Shown here: piece by piece, positions 16,289-26,391 of the stretch
How positions within the stretch are numbered: position 1 is the stretch's first letter
Layout: every line of letters begins with the position of its first letter
Assembly (NCBI GenBank): GCA_023392615.1
Contig: JAEVYT010000017.1
Coordinates: forward strand, 434,001-498,000
DNA: 64,000 nucleotides
Source: Bacillota bacterium
GTDB lineage: Bacteria > Bacillota > Clostridia > Lachnospirales > Lachnospiraceae
Direction of reading: 5' to 3'
Notes under the pieces: model-generated
What the model was told of the DNA's origin: nothing
Databases searched by the model: none
Seen by the model: the letters and a program-made list of their open reading frames with translations, nothing else
Program-made: the position numbers and the translations under genes

Positions 16289-17227
16289 ATGGAGAATTTA
16301 TTATCAGTCAAGAATATGACGAAGAGTTTTAAAGAGAATACGGTATTAAAGAATGTATGTTTTGAGGTATATCGTGGTGAGGTACTTTGCATCCTAGGTC
16401 CGAACGGGGCAGGGAAAAGCACAACCATTAATATATTGACGGCTGCGCTTGGAAGTGACAGCGGAGAGATCACATATAAGGGCGCTAAGATAGGAAAAAA
16501 GCTTCGAACCTATAAACAATCAATCGGAATTGTGCCGCAGGATATCGCTCTTTATGAGGAACTGAGTGCAGAAAGAAATTTAAAATTTTTTGCCTCATTA
16601 TATGGGTTGCGTGGAAGTAAATTAGAGGAGGCAGTAAATGAAGCACTTCTCTTTGCAGGGTTAGATGATAGAAGGAAAGATAAGGTAAAAACCTTCTCCG
16701 GTGGTATGAAGAGAAGACTCAATATTGCATGTGCAATTGCACATCATCCGGAGTTGGTTATTATGGATGAACCTACAGTAGGGATTGATCCTCAGAGTAG
16801 AAATCATATACTAGATTCCATAAAGAAATTAAGAGAACAAGGGATGACTGTAATCTATACCACTCATTACATGGAAGAAGTAGAAGTGATTTCAACAAGA
16901 ATTATTATTATGGATCATGGTGCTATTATCGCGGAGGGGACGAAAGAGAGCTTGAAAGAAGACATTGAGAATGAGAAACGTTATATGATCGAAGTAGAGG
17001 ATAACGGAAGAGTTGGGCATGATGACTTTTTCTCAATTGAAGGAATTAAGTCAGTGAAGGTGGAAGGCAATACTATTGAGATCAGTGCATTAAAGGGAAT
17101 TGAAAATTTGGATCGAATTATCGCTCTTTTAAGTGACAGCGGGGAGAAGATTCGTAATATCACGAGTGAAGCTGCAAGCCTAGAGACGGTATTTCTTAAG
17201 ATGACGGGCCGTAAGCTGAGAGATTAG
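16289..17227 (+). CDS. ABC exporter ATP-binding protein (CcmA/drug-resistance type)
   Basis: The 312-residue ATPase powers the ABC-2 permeases encoded next. It has Walker A LGPNGAGKSTT, the signature FSGGMKRRLNIACAIA, Walker B LVIMDEPTVGIDPQ and the switch His in IYTTHYMEE. A C-terminal extension of about 80 residues after the ATPase core matches the DrrA/CcmA exporter subgroup. ATG 16289 sits 9 nt after GGAG; the ATG at 16280 is too close to the ribosome site. The exported substrate is unknown. A paralogue is at 57575. Confidence 0.92.
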   Translation: MENLLSVKNMTKSFKENTVLKNVCFEVYRGEVLCILGPNGAGKSTTINILTAALGSDSGEITYKGAKIGKKLRTYKQSIGIVPQDIALYEELSAERNLKFFASLYGLRGSKLEEAVNEALLFAGLDDRRKDKVKTFSGGMKRRLNIACAIAHHPELVIMDEPTVGIDPQSRNHILDSIKKLREQGMTVIYTTHYMEEVEVISTRIIIMDHGAIIAEGTKESLKEDIENEKRYMIEVEDNGRVGHDDFFSIEGIKSVKVEGNTIEISALKGIENLDRIIALLSDSGEKIRNITSEAASLETVFLKMTGRKLRD

Positions 17228-17242
17228 GAGGATTGGTAAATT

Positions 17243-17983
17243 ATGAGAAGCTTTACTGCAATATTTAAGATGGATATGATTAATCTTTTTAAAAATCCGG
17301 TACTGATTGGCTTTAATTCTATCTTCGGTTTATTAATGATATTGATTATGGGATTTTTATCGAGTGGAAATTATGCAAATTCAAAAGATGCATATCAGTA
17401 TTACCTAATTTCACTTATAATATATATGATGTTAAACGGAGCGATGACAGCCTCCAACTGCTTTATGGAGAGAGATATCAAGCGACCGAATCTACGAATT
17501 ATTCATTCGCCTGCAGGAGGATTTCAGATCTATTTTTCAAAGATACTATCTTCCTTTTTATTTGACTATAGCTTGCATCTCGCACTCCTAGTGGTGTTAT
17601 GCCCGTTGCTAGATGTTACACTCGGTTACAGACCTATCTATTTTATCCTTTTGATGGCACCGATTGAATTTGGTGCTGCTGCACTGGGTATCTTCTTTTG
17701 TTGTGTTTTTCATAACGAGGAAACTACCAGCACCTTATTAAGTTCGATGGTGAGTCTTTTATGTGCACTGGGAGGAACCTTCTTCTCACTTGACGGACTT
17801 GGTAAAATCGCAGCCTTTGCGTCTAAGCTTTCACCGGTAAAATGGATGAACAATGCCTTCTTTGCAATATCCTGCGATAATAGTATCAGCTATTTCTGGC
17901 CGGTATTTTTTATTGCAACAATCATATCTGCTCTATTGGTAGCAGGATGTGGTGTGTTTTTTAGAACGGAGGATTATCTATGA
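17243..17983 (+). CDS. ABC-2 type permease
   Basis: The 246-residue membrane protein has about six helices: an N-terminal one (LIGFNSIFGLLMILIMGFL) and the ABC-2 core from residue 50 onward, including a long amphipathic stretch before the third helix (RDIKRPNLRIIHSPAGGF). It starts 16 bp after the ATPase gene with AGGAGG and overlaps the next permease by 4 bp (ATGA). The three genes make one transporter with two different membrane subunits. Confidence 0.85.
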   Translation: MRSFTAIFKMDMINLFKNPVLIGFNSIFGLLMILIMGFLSSGNYANSKDAYQYYLISLIIYMMLNGAMTASNCFMERDIKRPNLRIIHSPAGGFQIYFSKILSSFLFDYSLHLALLVVLCPLLDVTLGYRPIYFILLMAPIEFGAAALGIFFCCVFHNEETTSTLLSSMVSLLCALGGTFFSLDGLGKIAAFASKLSPVKWMNNAFFAISCDNSISYFWPVFFIATIISALLVAGCGVFFRTEDYL

Positions 17984-18960
17984 GAACTTTTTTGAATGTA
18001 TTAAAGAATAATTATCTGCGTACCATCCCAAGGATGATGACATTAGGGATAGTAACGATTGTTACCTTAGCGACGATGATTCTTGCAGTTTATATAACCG
18101 GCTTACAACAGGTGAAGGGGCATGTAGTTTTGATAACAAATCAACCAGAAGAGAAATTGATTAAAGAATCGAAACATCTAGATATTATAGTATTAGATAA
18201 AAAACCACCTCATTCTGAATTGGTTAAGCAAAAATATGATGCCTACGTTACAATTGATAAAGAAGGAAACTATCAGGTGGAAACCTTGCGTAATAAGGAT
18301 TTTAAGAATATGGTGTTAGTGCTGTTACAAAATCCAAGTGCTGACATCGGAAAGCTGAGCGCTGAGCGAGGTGTAGGGGTAAATATTATTGGATTTATGA
18401 TGATGTTCTTCCTAATGATATCTTTTGCTAACCTATTTGGATTTGCCGATGATAAGGAACAAGGACAGCTTCGAAGGATTACGGCAGCCCCCACATCATT
18501 CGGATGGTATCTTGCTGCACATTGTGTGTATTGCCTGACCATATTGATTCCAGAGTATATTATGTTGATCATAATGAAGTTGTGTGGTATCAATATCGGT
18601 TTCTCACTCATACAATACGCTGGAATTATGACAGTATTAGCGTTCTTTGGAATCTCAGTAGCATTACTTCTTAACACATTAATTGATAAACCGGATAATG
18701 CAAGTATGCTAGGTAACTCTGTTATGATTTTGACTTCAATTTTATCTGGAAGTTTCATTTCCTTTTCTAAGAATAATGTAGTTCTTGATCATATTCTAAA
18801 GTTGGTTCCACAAAAGCAATTCATGGATTTTGCAGTAGCACTGGAAAATGGAAGATCATACTCCCGCGGCGTATCCATACTATATGTAATTGGATTTTCA
18901 ATCGCTCTTTTTATACTATCTTGTACCCTACTTCGTCATAGGTATGTAAAAAAGCTTTGA
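17980..18960 (+). CDS. ABC-2 type permease with extracytoplasmic domain
   Basis: The 326-residue subunit has one N-terminal helix, then about 100 residues of soluble domain outside the membrane, then five helices with the ABC-2 motif region DDKEQGQLRRITAAPTSFG. This layout is the YhgE/Pip-like or DrrB-long form, usual in peptide and drug exporters of Firmicutes. Its start overlaps the stop of the previous gene (ATGA), so translation is coupled. A LAL regulator follows 73 bp downstream on the same strand. Confidence 0.85.
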   Translation: MRTFLNVLKNNYLRTIPRMMTLGIVTIVTLATMILAVYITGLQQVKGHVVLITNQPEEKLIKESKHLDIIVLDKKPPHSELVKQKYDAYVTIDKEGNYQVETLRNKDFKNMVLVLLQNPSADIGKLSAERGVGVNIIGFMMMFFLMISFANLFGFADDKEQGQLRRITAAPTSFGWYLAAHCVYCLTILIPEYIMLIIMKLCGINIGFSLIQYAGIMTVLAFFGISVALLLNTLIDKPDNASMLGNSVMILTSILSGSFISFSKNNVVLDHILKLVPQKQFMDFAVALENGRSYSRGVSILYVIGFSIALFILSCTLLRHRYVKKL

Positions 18961-19033
18961 TTTGTAATCCTGACTTGCCAAAGCAGTTAGTCAGCATTAC
19001 AATAATGTTAAAAAATGATAAAGGTGATAAATT

Positions 19034-21658
19034 ATGGAGAATAATCAGAGCGCAATGCTGCTTTCCACAAAATTAAAAATACCTGCACCACGCAAAAACT
19101 ATGTGGTACGTAAAGCACTGTTTGAACGACTTTCTCTGTGCGAGGATATGAGTGTGATCTTTGTTCGCGGTGGTGCTGGTACCGGTAAAACGACACTTCT
19201 TTCCACATTTCTTCGAGAAATAAAGATGAAAAATGTTTGCTGGATGTCGGTGGACAATACCAATGCAAATGTGTATTCCTTTTGGCTTTATTTTACCGCT
19301 GCGATTAGTGCATTTTGGGAGGACGAAGACAGCTTGTTGTCATTGATGAGATCCAACCCGGATGCATCTCATATGGAGAATTTGCTAATCATGCTGATTA
19401 ACCGAATTTGTGGGGATGAAGATTATTATATGGTCTTGGATGATGTTCACTGTATGAATGATGAAACATTAATTCGAACCTTTGAGTTTTTTATCAGTGC
19501 CATGCCTACTAATTTTCACCTGTTTATGTTATCCAGAGAAGATCCTCCTGTTTATCTGGGCCCGCTTGCTGTTTCCGGAAGATTTCTTTTTATTGATGGA
19601 AAACAGATGCAGCTCTCCACTGAGGAAGGAATGACATTTTTAAAGGATACTTTGAAGCTCCAAGCAAGTGAGGAGGAGTTAGTACATCTTAATAGTTATG
19701 CGGAGGGATGGATTGGAGGACTTCAGCTTGCAGCGGCAGCCGGCATGATAGGGAAATTTAGCGGAGAATTACTTAGAGCCGGTGGAGGGATTGCTACCGA
19801 ATATTTAACACGTGAGATATTTGAAGCATTAACACAAAAGCAACGTGATTTTTTATTAAGAACTGGTTATCTGACCTATTTTGATGGCGATCTGTGTTCT
19901 TTACTATTTGATGATTTCACTAAGGCGGATTTCAATCAAATGATGGAGGAGTTGATTCAGAAGAATTTATTCATCATCTGTATAGATGAGCAAAATGGAA
20001 TTTATCGATATCATAATATTCTATCCGAATATCTGGCACATCAATTTACATTACTATCAGAGCCGGAAAAGAAAAAATACTATCAAAAGTCAGCATATGC
20101 CTTTGAGCAAAGAAATGATTATGAAGAAGCATTGAAGGAATACTGTGCGTCTGAGGATTATAAAGAAGTACTTCGATTGGCAAATGATATGGATGGCAGA
20201 ATAGAAACCTGGAGCTTTCTGGATCAAGTACCTATAGAGATATTAATCGAGGACAGTGACCTTACCGCGCAATGCTTTATGTATAACATGGGTAAGTTGA
20301 ATATGATACGTTGCAAAATTATTTTTGATGCTTTTCAGGAGCATTATGGGGATAATGATATTTTTAAAATATTTAAATTTGCTGAGGTTTATTTTAACAA
20401 AACGGATGGTATTCTACCACGTTTTCATGCTTTGACCGAAGACCAGATTGACAAATTTAATATGAGACCAGTTACAAAAGCGATGATACTAGTAGAAAAT
20501 TCAACTGCATTGGTTGATCAACTGCAGTATGAAGAAGCAGTGAAGTGTATTAAAAAAGCGATTCAGTTAAGTGCAGGCACGAATATTTTCGTTGATTTTT
20601 ATGCGTATAATCAACTAGCACAAATTTATGAAGAAATCGGAGAGTTGAACGAAAGCCTCTCAAGCTATGCTAAATCGGAAGAGATGTTAAAATCACCGTC
20701 CTTTATGACTGCAAACGGAACAAATTATTATTTTGGATTAACAGGGGTTTTAATGCGCCGTATGGAGTTAGATAAAGCGGAGAATGCTCTTCAAAAGGCA
20801 CAAAAAATAATAGAAGAACAGCACATTCGTGTAGATATTACAGATATGACACTAATTTATCATCTCGCTGAACTAAAGTTTTTATACGGGGACGATGAGG
20901 GTGGAGTAAAAAGTGTAGAACAAATCATAGCAAAATACTCCGGATACAGCGTAGTGACATTAGGTCGCCTGCTTCTTGAGATGGAGTGTGCGAATAGACT
21001 TCCAGATAAGATGGCCGAAAGCTTTATTGATGAATTAGGCAAAGTGAAGAACTATAGGGATCAATTGTTTATGAATCTTCTTAGAGCAAGACTTTTATTC
21101 AGACGGGGTGAAGAACAGAAAGCGATGCAAGAAACGGAGGAGATCCTAACGTTTTCCCGTCTTCATCATAATAAAATTCGGTTAGTAGAAGCAGGATTAT
21201 TAAAGATATATATGATAGTGAACTCTTCAGAGAATGGGACCGGTAACAAACGGGAGATATCGAATCTATTATGTGAAGCAATACATTACGCTCATGAAAA
21301 TCGCATCTTTATGCCGTTCTTTCTGGATCGTGCACTATTGCTACCGCTTTTAATAGAGCTATATGAAAAATCGGAAAATAAGAAACTACTTACAGAAACA
21401 GAGTTGAAGTTTGTTCGTGAGACAATGACAATATGTGGTCACATTGCAGTAAATCCTGTGCAAGAGATATTATCCGCTCGTGAAATTGATGTATTGAGTG
21501 AGATGGCATTAGGCATCACCAATCGTGAGATTGCAGAAAACCTATGCATCTCACAGGCCACAGTGAAAACCCATCTGATCAGCATCTTTGGTAAACTTGA
21601 CGTTACTTCTCGTATGATGGCGGTGGAGAAGGGGAGGAAGGAAGGACTGATTAAATAA
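19034..21658 (+). CDS. LAL/MalT-type ATP-dependent LuxR-family regulator
   Basis: The 874-residue regulator has an N-terminal STAND ATPase domain (Walker A VRGGAGTGKTTLLST near residue 45, Walker B-like YYMVLDDVHCMND), a long TPR-like helical middle, and a C-terminal LuxR helix-turn-helix (LSAREIDVLSEMALGITNRE, then ISQATVKTHLISIFGKL). Length and order match MalT/LAL proteins, which bind an inducer in the middle region. It follows the ABC-2 exporter on the same strand and probably controls it. ATG 19034 is preceded by a weak AAGGTG. Confidence 0.92.
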   Translation: MENNQSAMLLSTKLKIPAPRKNYVVRKALFERLSLCEDMSVIFVRGGAGTGKTTLLSTFLREIKMKNVCWMSVDNTNANVYSFWLYFTAAISAFWEDEDSLLSLMRSNPDASHMENLLIMLINRICGDEDYYMVLDDVHCMNDETLIRTFEFFISAMPTNFHLFMLSREDPPVYLGPLAVSGRFLFIDGKQMQLSTEEGMTFLKDTLKLQASEEELVHLNSYAEGWIGGLQLAAAAGMIGKFSGELLRAGGGIATEYLTREIFEALTQKQRDFLLRTGYLTYFDGDLCSLLFDDFTKADFNQMMEELIQKNLFIICIDEQNGIYRYHNILSEYLAHQFTLLSEPEKKKYYQKSAYAFEQRNDYEEALKEYCASEDYKEVLRLANDMDGRIETWSFLDQVPIEILIEDSDLTAQCFMYNMGKLNMIRCKIIFDAFQEHYGDNDIFKIFKFAEVYFNKTDGILPRFHALTEDQIDKFNMRPVTKAMILVENSTALVDQLQYEEAVKCIKKAIQLSAGTNIFVDFYAYNQLAQIYEEIGELNESLSSYAKSEEMLKSPSFMTANGTNYYFGLTGVLMRRMELDKAENALQKAQKIIEEQHIRVDITDMTLIYHLAELKFLYGDDEGGVKSVEQIIAKYSGYSVVTLGRLLLEMECANRLPDKMAESFIDELGKVKNYRDQLFMNLLRARLLFRRGEEQKAMQETEEILTFSRLHHNKIRLVEAGLLKIYMIVNSSENGTGNKREISNLLCEAIHYAHENRIFMPFFLDRALLLPLLIELYEKSENKKLLTETELKFVRETMTICGHIAVNPVQEILSAREIDVLSEMALGITNREIAENLCISQATVKTHLISIFGKLDVTSRMMAVEKGRKEGLIK

Positions 21659-21761
21659 TGGGGTTATTCTATTGGAGATTTCTCCATCTTAAAGTACGTG
21701 TTTTAGTATGTATAATACATCGTATGAAAAGATGAGAGTTAAAGTCATTTAATAAATTATG

Positions 21762-22844
21762 TTATAAAAGATTCAATATATTCTGTAAAATAAGGCTGAC
21801 ACAAGTAATGGAAATCCAACACCAAAATCCCATAACAATTGCTTTCCCTCCTTGTTTTACTAATTTTACAATATCTGTATTTAAACCGATTGCAGCCATT
21901 GCCATAACGATAAAAAACTTACTTGATATTTTTATATCATTGAAGCATAGATTAAATATTGATAAAACGTTACTGGAGCAAAAAGTAGTAGTCAATGTTG
22001 TAAATATTGAAGCAAATAAAAAGTATAAAATGAACGTCGGGAAGATATTTTGATTTGGAACATTGAGATTGTCAAAGTCCATTTTAATTTCTCTTCCTTG
22101 TTTTTTCTTTATCCTTGTAGTTTGTACATAAGAAAGAATCATTGATATTGGTATAATAGCCAAAGTTCTTGTTAATTTGACAATCGTTGCATAAGCAAGC
22201 ACTGACCCTTCTGTGCCGTGTATAGTATCCCAAGTAGAAGCAGCAGCTGTAACGGAAGAGGTATCATTGATGGCCGTGCCTGCAAATAATGCAAACCCAT
22301 GATTGGATAATCTTAAAAATGATCCTATTGCAGGAAAAAATATAGCGGCAATTACATTAAATAAGAATATCACTGATATTGAGGTTGCAATTTCACTGTC
22401 ATCCGCATTTATGACCGGTGCAGTAGCAGCAATTGCGGATCCACCACAGATGGAAGAACCTACACCAATCAATGTCGATATTTTGGCGGGTACGTTAAGT
22501 GCTTTGTGGATGAAAAAAGCAACTACCAGTGAAGTAGTGATAGTAGAAAGGATAATTGGTAATGAGGTTAATCCTACTCTACCAATCGTCATTAAATTAA
22601 GGCCAAAACCTAGTAGTATGACTGCAAATTGTAATACTTTTTTAGAAATAAAAGAGATTCCCGGATGTATTTTAGTTTTATCATGGATAAGTAGAGAGAT
22701 AATCATCCCGGATAATATGGCTAATATAGGTGCACCAATAACCTCAAGTAAGGAAACGGTATTCACGGTAATCCATATTGGTATAGTAATTAATAAGCAT
22801 ACAACCACTCCTGGCAGTATGGTTTTTACATCTTTCATATTCAT
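21762..22844 (-). CDS. YeiH/UPF0324 family putative sulfate or sulfite exporter
   Basis: The 360-residue protein has about ten membrane helices and family motifs LLGFGLNLMTIGRVG, GVGSSICGGSAIAA and FAGTAINDTSSVTAA. YeiH-type proteins are annotated as putative sulfate exporters and in enterobacteria are controlled by a LysR regulator (YeiE) tied to sulfite. The start at 22844 lies in a 190-bp divergent region shared with a LysR gene at 23035, the classic regulator-target layout. Together with the sulfite reductase at the window start this suggests sulfur oxyanion handling; the substrate is not proven. Confidence 0.85.
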   Translation of the reverse strand: MNMKDVKTILPGVVVCLLITIPIWITVNTVSLLEVIGAPILAILSGMIISLLIHDKTKIHPGISFISKKVLQFAVILLGFGLNLMTIGRVGLTSLPIILSTITTSLVVAFFIHKALNVPAKISTLIGVGSSICGGSAIAATAPVINADDSEIATSISVIFLFNVIAAIFFPAIGSFLRLSNHGFALFAGTAINDTSSVTAAASTWDTIHGTEGSVLAYATIVKLTRTLAIIPISMILSYVQTTRIKKKQGREIKMDFDNLNVPNQNIFPTFILYFLFASIFTTLTTTFCSSNVLSIFNLCFNDIKISSKFFIVMAMAAIGLNTDIVKLVKQGGKAIVMGFWCWISITCVSLILQNILNLL

Positions 22845-23034
22845 CCTCCAAGCTCCTCATGCTTGTTAATGTCATGGGAAGAAAATTGTGGCGGTTATAA
22901 TCATGATTTAATCCACTCAGTTTTTATTACAGATTGACGTCTGAATAAAATTATCATATATTAATCATAATGTAAAATTATTTATAATAATTGAATTATA
23001 ATATATAATTATGGTCAGTGAGGAGAAATTAACT

Positions 23035-23916
23035 ATGCTGGATTTTAGAATTGAGACGTTTTTAGCTGTATGTAAACATATGAACTATACAAAAGCTGCG
23101 GAAGAGTTGAATATCACACAGCCAGGTGTCTCCCAGCATATTAGGTTTATCGAAAATTATTATGGAGATAAACTGTTTCGCTATGTGAATAAATCCTTAG
23201 AATTGACACAGGCGGGTATAGAATTAAAAAATGCTATGATAGCTGTAAAGCATGACAATATGCACTTACAAAGAGCCATAAAAAATAGAGGATTCGAAAA
23301 GCAAATAATCCGATTTGGAGCAACCTTAACCATTGGAGAATTTTTACTTCCTGATTTGTTGGTAAATTATATCAAGGCAAATGAGAAAGTTCAGATTGAT
23401 TTCATTGTGGAGGATACAAAAGTATTACTAAAAATGTTGGAGGATGGTAAGATAGATTTTGCGGTAGTAGAGGGGTATTTTCAAAAAAGTGAATATGAAT
23501 CAATTACCATTTCAAAGGAACCCTTTGTATTAGCTTGTGGTATGGATTATCCATTAAAAGAAGTAAAGAATTTTAAACAGCTTTTTATGCATAATTTAAT
23601 TATTAGGGAGGATGGATCAGGAACAAAGGAGGTAATGGGACATTATCTTGAAGAGAAGGGACTTTCTTTTTCTGATTTTGTCAGTTCAACAACCTCAAAT
23701 AGCATCCAAGTCATTAAAAAACTATTGGAAGGTAATTGTGGAATTAGTTTTCTATATGAGATTGCAGTAAAAAAAGAAATAGAGGCCGGTCTTCTTCGTA
23801 AAATTGTGCTACCTGATTTCCCGTTGTTTCACGAGTTTAATTATATATGGAGAAAAAATAGTATATTTCAGGATTATTATAAGTCATTGTTTGAAAATAT
23901 CGTGAATGGTAGGTAA
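23035..23916 (+). CDS. LysR-family regulator, divergent from the YeiH-type exporter
   Basis: The 293-residue regulator has an N-terminal winged HTH (FLAVCKHMNYTKAAEELNI, then TQPGVSQHIRFIENYYG) and a type 2 periplasmic-binding effector domain. The latter carries IIREDGSGTKEVM, typical of the CysL/YeiE-like subgroup. ATG 23035 follows GAGGAGA; the upstream in-frame ATG at 23011 has no ribosome site. Its divergent position implies control of the exporter. Its stop is 19 bp from the stop of the second LysR gene, which faces it. Confidence 0.9.
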   Translation: MLDFRIETFLAVCKHMNYTKAAEELNITQPGVSQHIRFIENYYGDKLFRYVNKSLELTQAGIELKNAMIAVKHDNMHLQRAIKNRGFEKQIIRFGATLTIGEFLLPDLLVNYIKANEKVQIDFIVEDTKVLLKMLEDGKIDFAVVEGYFQKSEYESITISKEPFVLACGMDYPLKEVKNFKQLFMHNLIIREDGSGTKEVMGHYLEEKGLSFSDFVSSTTSNSIQVIKKLLEGNCGISFLYEIAVKKEIEAGLLRKIVLPDFPLFHEFNYIWRKNSIFQDYYKSLFENIVNGR

Positions 23917-23934
23917 TACTTTTAAAAATGGAAT

Positions 23935-24804
23935 TTATAAACTACATAACTTCATAAATTCCATTGCGATTGTGGATAAATGTTTGTTTTTATGATAGAT
24001 AATATGGTATTGACGATTGAATTTAAGGTTATCAATTTCAACTACTGCTATCTTCTTAGTTTTAATATAACCGTGAACTAGCCTCAACGGAAGGATAGAT
24101 ATTCCGATCCCTTTGGATACACCCTGAATAATTGCTTCTGTACTTGTGCTTTCCCATATCGGATTTATAGTGATATGATTGAGGGCTAATATGGATTCTG
24201 CCAGTTCTCGTGTTCCGCTATTTTTCTCGCGCATAAGAAATTTTTGATTATTCAGATCATTAATATGGATACAATCCTGTTGTAAGAATGGATGGTTAAT
24301 ATCGCATATAACAACAAGTTTATCATTTATAAAATCCTTGGAGATGATTTGGTCGGAGTGGATGATTCCTTCAATCAAAGCAATATCAAGCTCATTCTTT
24401 AATATCATATTTTCGATAATATCGGAACTGTCAATTGTTACATAGGTTTCTGCTTCAGGGTTAAGTTCAGAAAAAGATTTTATTAAACCGGGAATTAAGG
24501 TTGTTCCGATTGTAATACTTGAACCAATCTTTAGTTTTGAGCCGGAGCCAGTTGTTTTTAAGGAATCCTCTAATTCTTCGAATAACGATATAATATGGAG
24601 TGCATAATGATAAACTACTTTTCCGGCTTCGGTTAAGTAGATTTTTTTAGCAATACGATCAAAAAGAGGGAGGTTATAATAAGCCTCTAATTCCTTAATA
24701 GCAGTACTGACAGCTGGCTGTGAGATAAATAGTTTCTTTGAAGCGGCAGTAATGCTATTTTCTTTGCATACAATTACAAATATTTTTAGGTGCCTTAATG
24801 TCAT
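23935..24804 (-). CDS. LysR-family regulator, divergent from the chromate-type transporters
   Basis: The 289-residue protein begins MTLRHLKIFVIVCKENSITA and has the LysR HTH (ASKKLFISQPAVSTAIKEL) and an effector domain with LMREKNSGTREL, the same subgroup signature as the neighbouring LysR. It faces away from the two chromate-type transporter genes across a 190-bp AT-rich intergenic region and probably controls them. Closeness to CysL/YeiE-type regulators again points to a sulfur-related effector, by inference. Confidence 0.9.
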   Translation of the reverse strand: MTLRHLKIFVIVCKENSITAASKKLFISQPAVSTAIKELEAYYNLPLFDRIAKKIYLTEAGKVVYHYALHIISLFEELEDSLKTTGSGSKLKIGSSITIGTTLIPGLIKSFSELNPEAETYVTIDSSDIIENMILKNELDIALIEGIIHSDQIISKDFINDKLVVICDINHPFLQQDCIHINDLNNQKFLMREKNSGTRELAESILALNHITINPIWESTSTEAIIQGVSKGIGISILPLRLVHGYIKTKKIAVVEIDNLKFNRQYHIIYHKNKHLSTIAMEFMKLCSL

Positions 24805-24991
24805 AATAATTTACCTATTCTTTCGCAAAAATTCATTTAAAAAATATCAGATTATTAATCTAGCTACACTGGTAATAAATTAAAACATAACCATATCGTT
24901 ATGTAAATTATTATATCTTGATATTATACTTATGTAAATAACACAAGTATAATTAATACGAAAATTTAATGACCCAATGAGGGAGATTGTA

Positions 24992-25570
24992 ATGAAGAGA
25001 ACGCTTAATTTTTATTTTAAATTATTTGTATCCACCTTTTATATAAGTATGTTCACCTTTGGTGGAGGATTTGTAATTTTGTCTCTTATGCGAAAAAAAT
25101 TTGTTGAGGGATATCACTGGATTGAAGAAGAAGAAATGCTTGAGATGACCGCAATAGCGCAGTCATCACCGGGAGCGATTGCTGTTAATGCTGCGATTAT
25201 AATCGGTTATCGATTAGCTGGGATAATCGGAGCAATAATATCAATATTGGGAACAGTACTCCCACCATTAATTATACTATCACTAATATCCTTCGCTTAT
25301 ATATCATTTCGAGATAATCAAATGATTCATTATATGCTTCGTGGTATGCAAGCCGGAGTAGCCGCAGTGATCCTCGATGTATCCATAAGCATGATGAGCG
25401 AGATGTTTAAAAACCGAAAAATATTTTCATCTATAATATTTGGAGGAGCGTTCATTTCCACGTTTTTCTTACATATCAAAACGGCATATGTGATTCTTGT
25501 GAGTGGTGCGTTAGGTGGAATAATAATGTTATATTCTCTGAAGATTGTAAAGAGTGGTGGTAAGAGATGA
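24992..25570 (+). CDS. Chromate transporter family half-protein A
   Basis: The 192-residue membrane protein is one CHR domain, about half the size of classical ChrA. It opens with FYISMFTFGGGFVILSLMRK and has AIAQSSPGAIAVNAAIIIGY, both family signatures. Short CHR proteins occur as tandem pairs that work together. The ligand is an anion such as chromate or sulfate. ATG 24992 sits 6 nt after GGGAG, which is preferred to ATG 24977. The next gene overlaps by 4 bp. Confidence 0.88.
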   Translation: MKRTLNFYFKLFVSTFYISMFTFGGGFVILSLMRKKFVEGYHWIEEEEMLEMTAIAQSSPGAIAVNAAIIIGYRLAGIIGAIISILGTVLPPLIILSLISFAYISFRDNQMIHYMLRGMQAGVAAVILDVSISMMSEMFKNRKIFSSIIFGGAFISTFFLHIKTAYVILVSGALGGIIMLYSLKIVKSGGKR

Positions 25571-26133
25571 TTTATATGAAGTTATTCTGGAGTTTTTTTC
25601 AAATTGGATTGTTTACCTTTGGTGGAGGTTACGCAGCACTTCCACAGATTCAAAATCAAGTAGTAGAGGTACACAAATGGCTTACTATGAAAGAATTTGG
25701 TGATGTTATCACGATATCTCAAATGACCCCCGGGCCGATTGGAATTAATTCAGCCACCTTTGTTGGGATCAGAATCGTAGGGTGGCAAGGAGCTGTGGTA
25801 GCGACCATTGGATGCGTATTACCCTCGTGTATCATAGTGTTATCGTTAGCGTATTTGTATAAAAAGTATCGCCAATTACCTATAGTGAATGGAATACTAA
25901 GCGGTTTAAGGCCGGCTGTGGTTGCAATGATACTTATCGCAGGGATAGATTTAATTGTCCTATCATTTTTGAATGGTAAGAATATATCCGTGCATTCAAG
26001 CGATGTGGATTTTATTGCAGTTGTAGTCTTTATTGTTGCTTTTTTTATATTGAGACGATGGAAGTTTAGTCCTATTTTGGTTATGTTAAGTTGTGGCGTA
26101 GTAGGTATTCTATTATATTCTTTAAAGGGATAA
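25567..26133 (+). CDS. Chromate transporter family half-protein B
   Basis: The 188-residue partner of the previous gene has the same signatures: FFQIGLFTFGGGYAALPQI and ISQMTPGPIGINSATFVG. ATG 25567 overlaps the previous stop (ATGA), so the pair is translationally coupled and probably assembles into one antiparallel transporter. The 258 bp after it hold a 70-codon open frame with a CCKCG motif that I could not support as a gene. Confidence 0.88.
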   Translation: MIYMKLFWSFFQIGLFTFGGGYAALPQIQNQVVEVHKWLTMKEFGDVITISQMTPGPIGINSATFVGIRIVGWQGAVVATIGCVLPSCIIVLSLAYLYKKYRQLPIVNGILSGLRPAVVAMILIAGIDLIVLSFLNGKNISVHSSDVDFIAVVVFIVAFFILRRWKFSPILVMLSCGVVGILLYSLKG

Positions 26134-26391
26134 GAAAGTATACTCGTAATGATCGCAAGGGTATGATTTATGCAAATAAAATCAAAGTAGTTTCCGACCA
26201 TGGTATATTTTGTTGCAAGTGTGGTACCAAAAAAGAGTACTTCTTTGTCCAAGTTTATTATGGAAATACAGCAAATTTTTACTTCCGGTATAAAGTATTG
26301 TTTTGGAAGGCATTTGACAAATTATACTATTTTGATACAATCGATATAATTGGATTATATAATTTAAAGGAATAAAAAGTAGGAGGACAAT

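Noticed and set aside
22303..22869. 188-codon plus-strand frame opposite the YeiH-family gene
   Set aside because: Antisense shadow of a clear membrane protein gene; no independent support.
26163..26375. 70-codon plus-strand frame with a CCKCG motif between the chromate transporters and the C-GCAxxG gene
   Set aside because: Weak ribosome site too close to the ATG, low-complexity end, no family match.
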